NCBI GenBank assembly: GCA_934650095.1
Contig: CAKUFT010000004.1
Span: forward strand, 4,342-68,341
Reading direction: 5' to 3'
Length of the DNA: 64,000 bases
From: an uncultured Collinsella sp.
Lineage (GTDB): Bacteria; Actinomycetota; Coriobacteriia; Coriobacteriales; Coriobacteriaceae
The notes below the pieces were generated by a model, which was not told the DNA's origin, ran no database searches, and was given only the letters and a program-made list of their open reading frames with translations. Below, in pieces: positions 62,276-64,000 of the stretch. Position 1 is the first letter of the stretch; every line of letters begins with the position of its first letter. The position numbers were made by a program, and so were the translations under genes.

Positions 62276-63166
62276 ATGGCAGAACAGACCAGCAAGGCCG
62301 ATCGCGTCAAACTCAACCGCGAGCTCGCGCAGATGCTCAAGGGCGGCGTCATCATGGACGTCACCACGCCCGAGCAGGCACGCATCGCCGAGGAGGCGGG
62401 CGCCTGCGCCGTCATGGCACTCGAGCGCATTCCGGCCGATATCCGCGCCGCCGGCGGCGTGTCGCGCATGAGCGATCCCAAGATGATCAAGGGCATCCAG
62501 GAGGCCGTCTCCATCCCCGTCATGGCCAAGTGCCGCATCGGCCATATCGTCGAGGCCCAGGTCCTGCAAGCCATCGAGATCGACTACATCGATGAGTCCG
62601 AGGTCCTCTCCCCTGCCGACGATGTCTACCACATCGACAAGACGCAGTTTGACGTGCCGTTCGTCTGCGGTGCCCGCGACCTAGGCGAGGCGCTGCGCCG
62701 CGTCGCCGAGGGCGCCACGATGATTCGCACCAAGGGCGAGCCGGGCACGGGTGACGTTGTCCAGGCCGTGCGTCACATGCGCAAGATCCAAAAGCAGATC
62801 CGCGACGTTGTTGCCCTGCGCGACGACGAGCTCTTTGAGGCGGCCAAGCAGCTGCAGGTTCCGGTCGAGCTCGTGCGCGAGGTCCACGCCACGGGCAAGC
62901 TCCCTGTCGTTAACTTTGCCGCCGGCGGCGTGGCAACCCCTGCCGACGCCGCGCTGATGATGCAGCTGGGCGCCGAGGGCGTCTTTGTGGGCTCGGGCAT
63001 CTTTAAGAGCGGCGACCCCGCCAAGCGCGCCGCCGCCATCGTCAAGGCCGTCGCCAACTTCACCGATGCCAAGCTCATCGCCGAGCTTTCGGAAGACCTG
63101 GGTGAGGCCATGGTCGGCATCAACGCCGACGAAATCGAGATCATCATGGAGGAGCGCGGGCGCTAG
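62276..63166 (+). CDS. pdxS: Pyridoxal 5'-phosphate synthase subunit PdxS
   Basis: A 296-aa TIM barrel that condenses ribose 5-phosphate, glyceraldehyde 3-phosphate and ammonia to PLP. Conserved are [75 protein letters not shown] and [32 protein letters not shown]. The ATG at 62276 follows AAGGGAG. pdxT follows 20 bases downstream. The pdxR-pdxS gap (62131-62275) must hold both promoters; PdxR would be expected to bind there. Confidence 0.97.
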   Translation: MAEQTSKADRVKLNRELAQMLKGGVIMDVTTPEQARIAEEAGACAVMALERIPADIRAAGGVSRMSDPKMIKGIQEAVSIPVMAKCRIGHIVEAQVLQAIEIDYIDESEVLSPADDVYHIDKTQFDVPFVCGARDLGEALRRVAEGATMIRTKGEPGTGDVVQAVRHMRKIQKQIRDVVALRDDELFEAAKQLQVPVELVREVHATGKLPVVNFAAGGVATPADAALMMQLGAEGVFVGSGIFKSGDPAKRAAAIVKAVANFTDAKLIAELSEDLGEAMVGINADEIEIIMEERGR

Positions 63167-63186
63167 TCCGGCAGAAAGGATCGCAC

Positions 63187-63774
63187 ATGAGCGATTACGC
63201 AGACCAGACGGTCGCCGTGCTGGCGGTCCAAGGTGCTTTTGCCGAGCACGAGACAAGACTGTCCGAGCTAGGCGCACGTTGTATTGAGCTGAGACAAGCG
63301 GCTGATTTGAAGCAGAACTTTGATCGCCTGGTACTTCCCGGCGGCGAGTCTACCGTTCAAGGCAAGCTGCTTGATGAGTTGGGCATGCTCGAAGAGCTCC
63401 GCGGGCGTATTGCTGAGGGCATGCCCGTGCTGGGCACCTGCGCCGGCTTGATTCTGCTGGCGCACGATCTTGCCGCCCATGACGATAAGGGCACGCCACG
63501 TTTGGCGACCATGGATGTGCTCGTCGAGCGCAACGCCTACGGCCGACAGCTCGGTAGCTTTCGAACCAAGGGGCAGGTAGCCGGCATCGACGGTGAAGTG
63601 CCGTTGACGTTTATCCGCGCGCCCCGCATCGTCGAGGTCCACGGCAACGCCAAGGCCTTAGCGGAAGTCGACGGCCGCATCGTTGCCGCCCGCCAAGGCA
63701 ACCAGCTCGGCGTAACCTTCCACCCCGAACTCGACGAAGACACCCGCCTCCACGAACTGTTCCTGCAAATGTAG
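63187..63774 (+). CDS. pdxT: Pyridoxal 5'-phosphate synthase glutaminase PdxT
   Basis: A 195-aa class I glutamine amidotransferase that feeds ammonia to PdxS. It has VLAVQGAFAEHETRL, LVLPGGESTVQGKLL, nucleophile VLGTCAGLILLA, AYGRQLGSF, FIRAPRIVEV and the catalytic FHPEL. The start at 63187 follows AGAAAGGA. It forms an operon with pdxS. Confidence 0.96.
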   Translation: MSDYADQTVAVLAVQGAFAEHETRLSELGARCIELRQAADLKQNFDRLVLPGGESTVQGKLLDELGMLEELRGRIAEGMPVLGTCAGLILLAHDLAAHDDKGTPRLATMDVLVERNAYGRQLGSFRTKGQVAGIDGEVPLTFIRAPRIVEVHGNAKALAEVDGRIVAARQGNQLGVTFHPELDEDTRLHELFLQM

Positions 63775-63814
63775 GCAGAATTTAAACGAGCGTGGATTTT
63801 CGGACATACAACAA

Positions 63815-63882
63815 ATGAGAGTGGATAATCTCCCACTTTGAGCTTGAATACGGGCTCAAACCGGGAGATTATCCACTCTCAT
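63815..63882. repeat. 20-bp perfect inverted repeat with nested stem
   Basis: ATGAGAGTGGATAATCTCCC (63815-63834) and its exact complement (63863-63882) enclose a second stem TTTGAGC/GCTCAAA. It follows pdxT at a short distance but has no U-tract on the plus strand. It may be a mobile palindrome or a 3'-end protector. Confidence 0.65.
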
Positions 63883-63898
63883 GCTATGTAGTCGTTGG

Positions 63899-63934
63899 GG
63901 ACGTTCTTAAACGTGCAATCAAACAAGAACGTCC
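63899..63934. repeat. 10-bp inverted repeat near the window end
   Basis: GGACGTTCTT (63899-63908) and AAGAACGTCC (63925-63934). Another repeat-like palindrome in the same gap. The last 66 bases show further GC-rich partial palindromes but no gene. Confidence 0.5.
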
Positions 63935-64000
63935 ATTACAGTCGAGATTGTCAGCCCGGGCCCGTCTCGGGCTACGATTGAGGCGCGCCCAGAACGGGCC

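Noticed and set aside
1..64000. tRNA, rRNA and CRISPR arrays
   Set aside because: I looked for T-loop-like motifs, rRNA cores and evenly spaced direct repeats and saw none. Hairpin repeats are not spaced like a CRISPR.

Overview
The window is a GC-rich chromosomal segment whose gene content fits a gut Coriobacteriia species, most likely Collinsella or a close relative. The indicators are a RecJ exonuclease fused to a RecQ-type helicase, a lactate dehydrogenase with an electron-transfer flavoprotein, a BaiA-like short-chain dehydrogenase, many strong Shine-Dalgarno starts, and several families of small hairpin repeats. The assignment is inference from gene content and style. I saw no rRNA, tRNA, CRISPR array, transposase or prophage.

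Layout. 1-4.4 kb: the 5' part of a RelA/SpoT gene behind the recJ-helicase fusion, from a promoter with a palindrome between its -35 and -10. 4.6-7.1 kb: a BASS-type transporter, a GalT/HIT-like protein and CutC. 7.1-13.7 kb: a stack of palindromes, then a complete branched-chain amino acid ABC transporter (livFGMH) with two tandem binding proteins. 13.9-22.9 kb: homoserine dehydrogenase, a bile-acid-type SDR, a cation/proton antiporter, single-chain PurL and an EamA exporter. 23-31 kb: a GGDEF protein, a ketodeoxygluconate permease, azlCD, an HD protein and an lctBCD-like lactate oxidation operon.

31.4-34.6 kb: five closely packed genes for small surface or secreted proteins, one with an LAQTG sorting signal. 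34.7-41.2 kb: a DUF554 membrane protein, then an operon of a TerB-domain protein, a BrxC/BrxD-type ATPase and an Lhr-like helicase, the strongest candidate for an incompletely described system. 41.2-47.8 kb: a spermidine-synthase-like protein, Elp3, a DUF4097/XRE pair, a Trm9-like methyltransferase and TrmB. 48-54.4 kb: a DUF3516 helicase, a DUF2130 coiled-coil/nuclease protein, a YdjC deacetylase, a phosphoesterase and a tiny charged protein. 54.5-59.1 kb: a probable small RNA with its own promoter and terminator, aldehyde and alcohol dehydrogenases, a DUF5131 protein and a reverse rubrerythrin. 59.1-63.8 kb: a nuclease-like gene between two copies of a 121-bp repeat, then pdxR divergent from pdxST.

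The most unusual non-coding feature is a 121-bp element present three times with the same length each time. Its inverted termini carry stop codons in all three frames, and two copies supply the stop codons of neighbouring genes. A second hairpin family has a partly conserved 15-base loop with variable arms.
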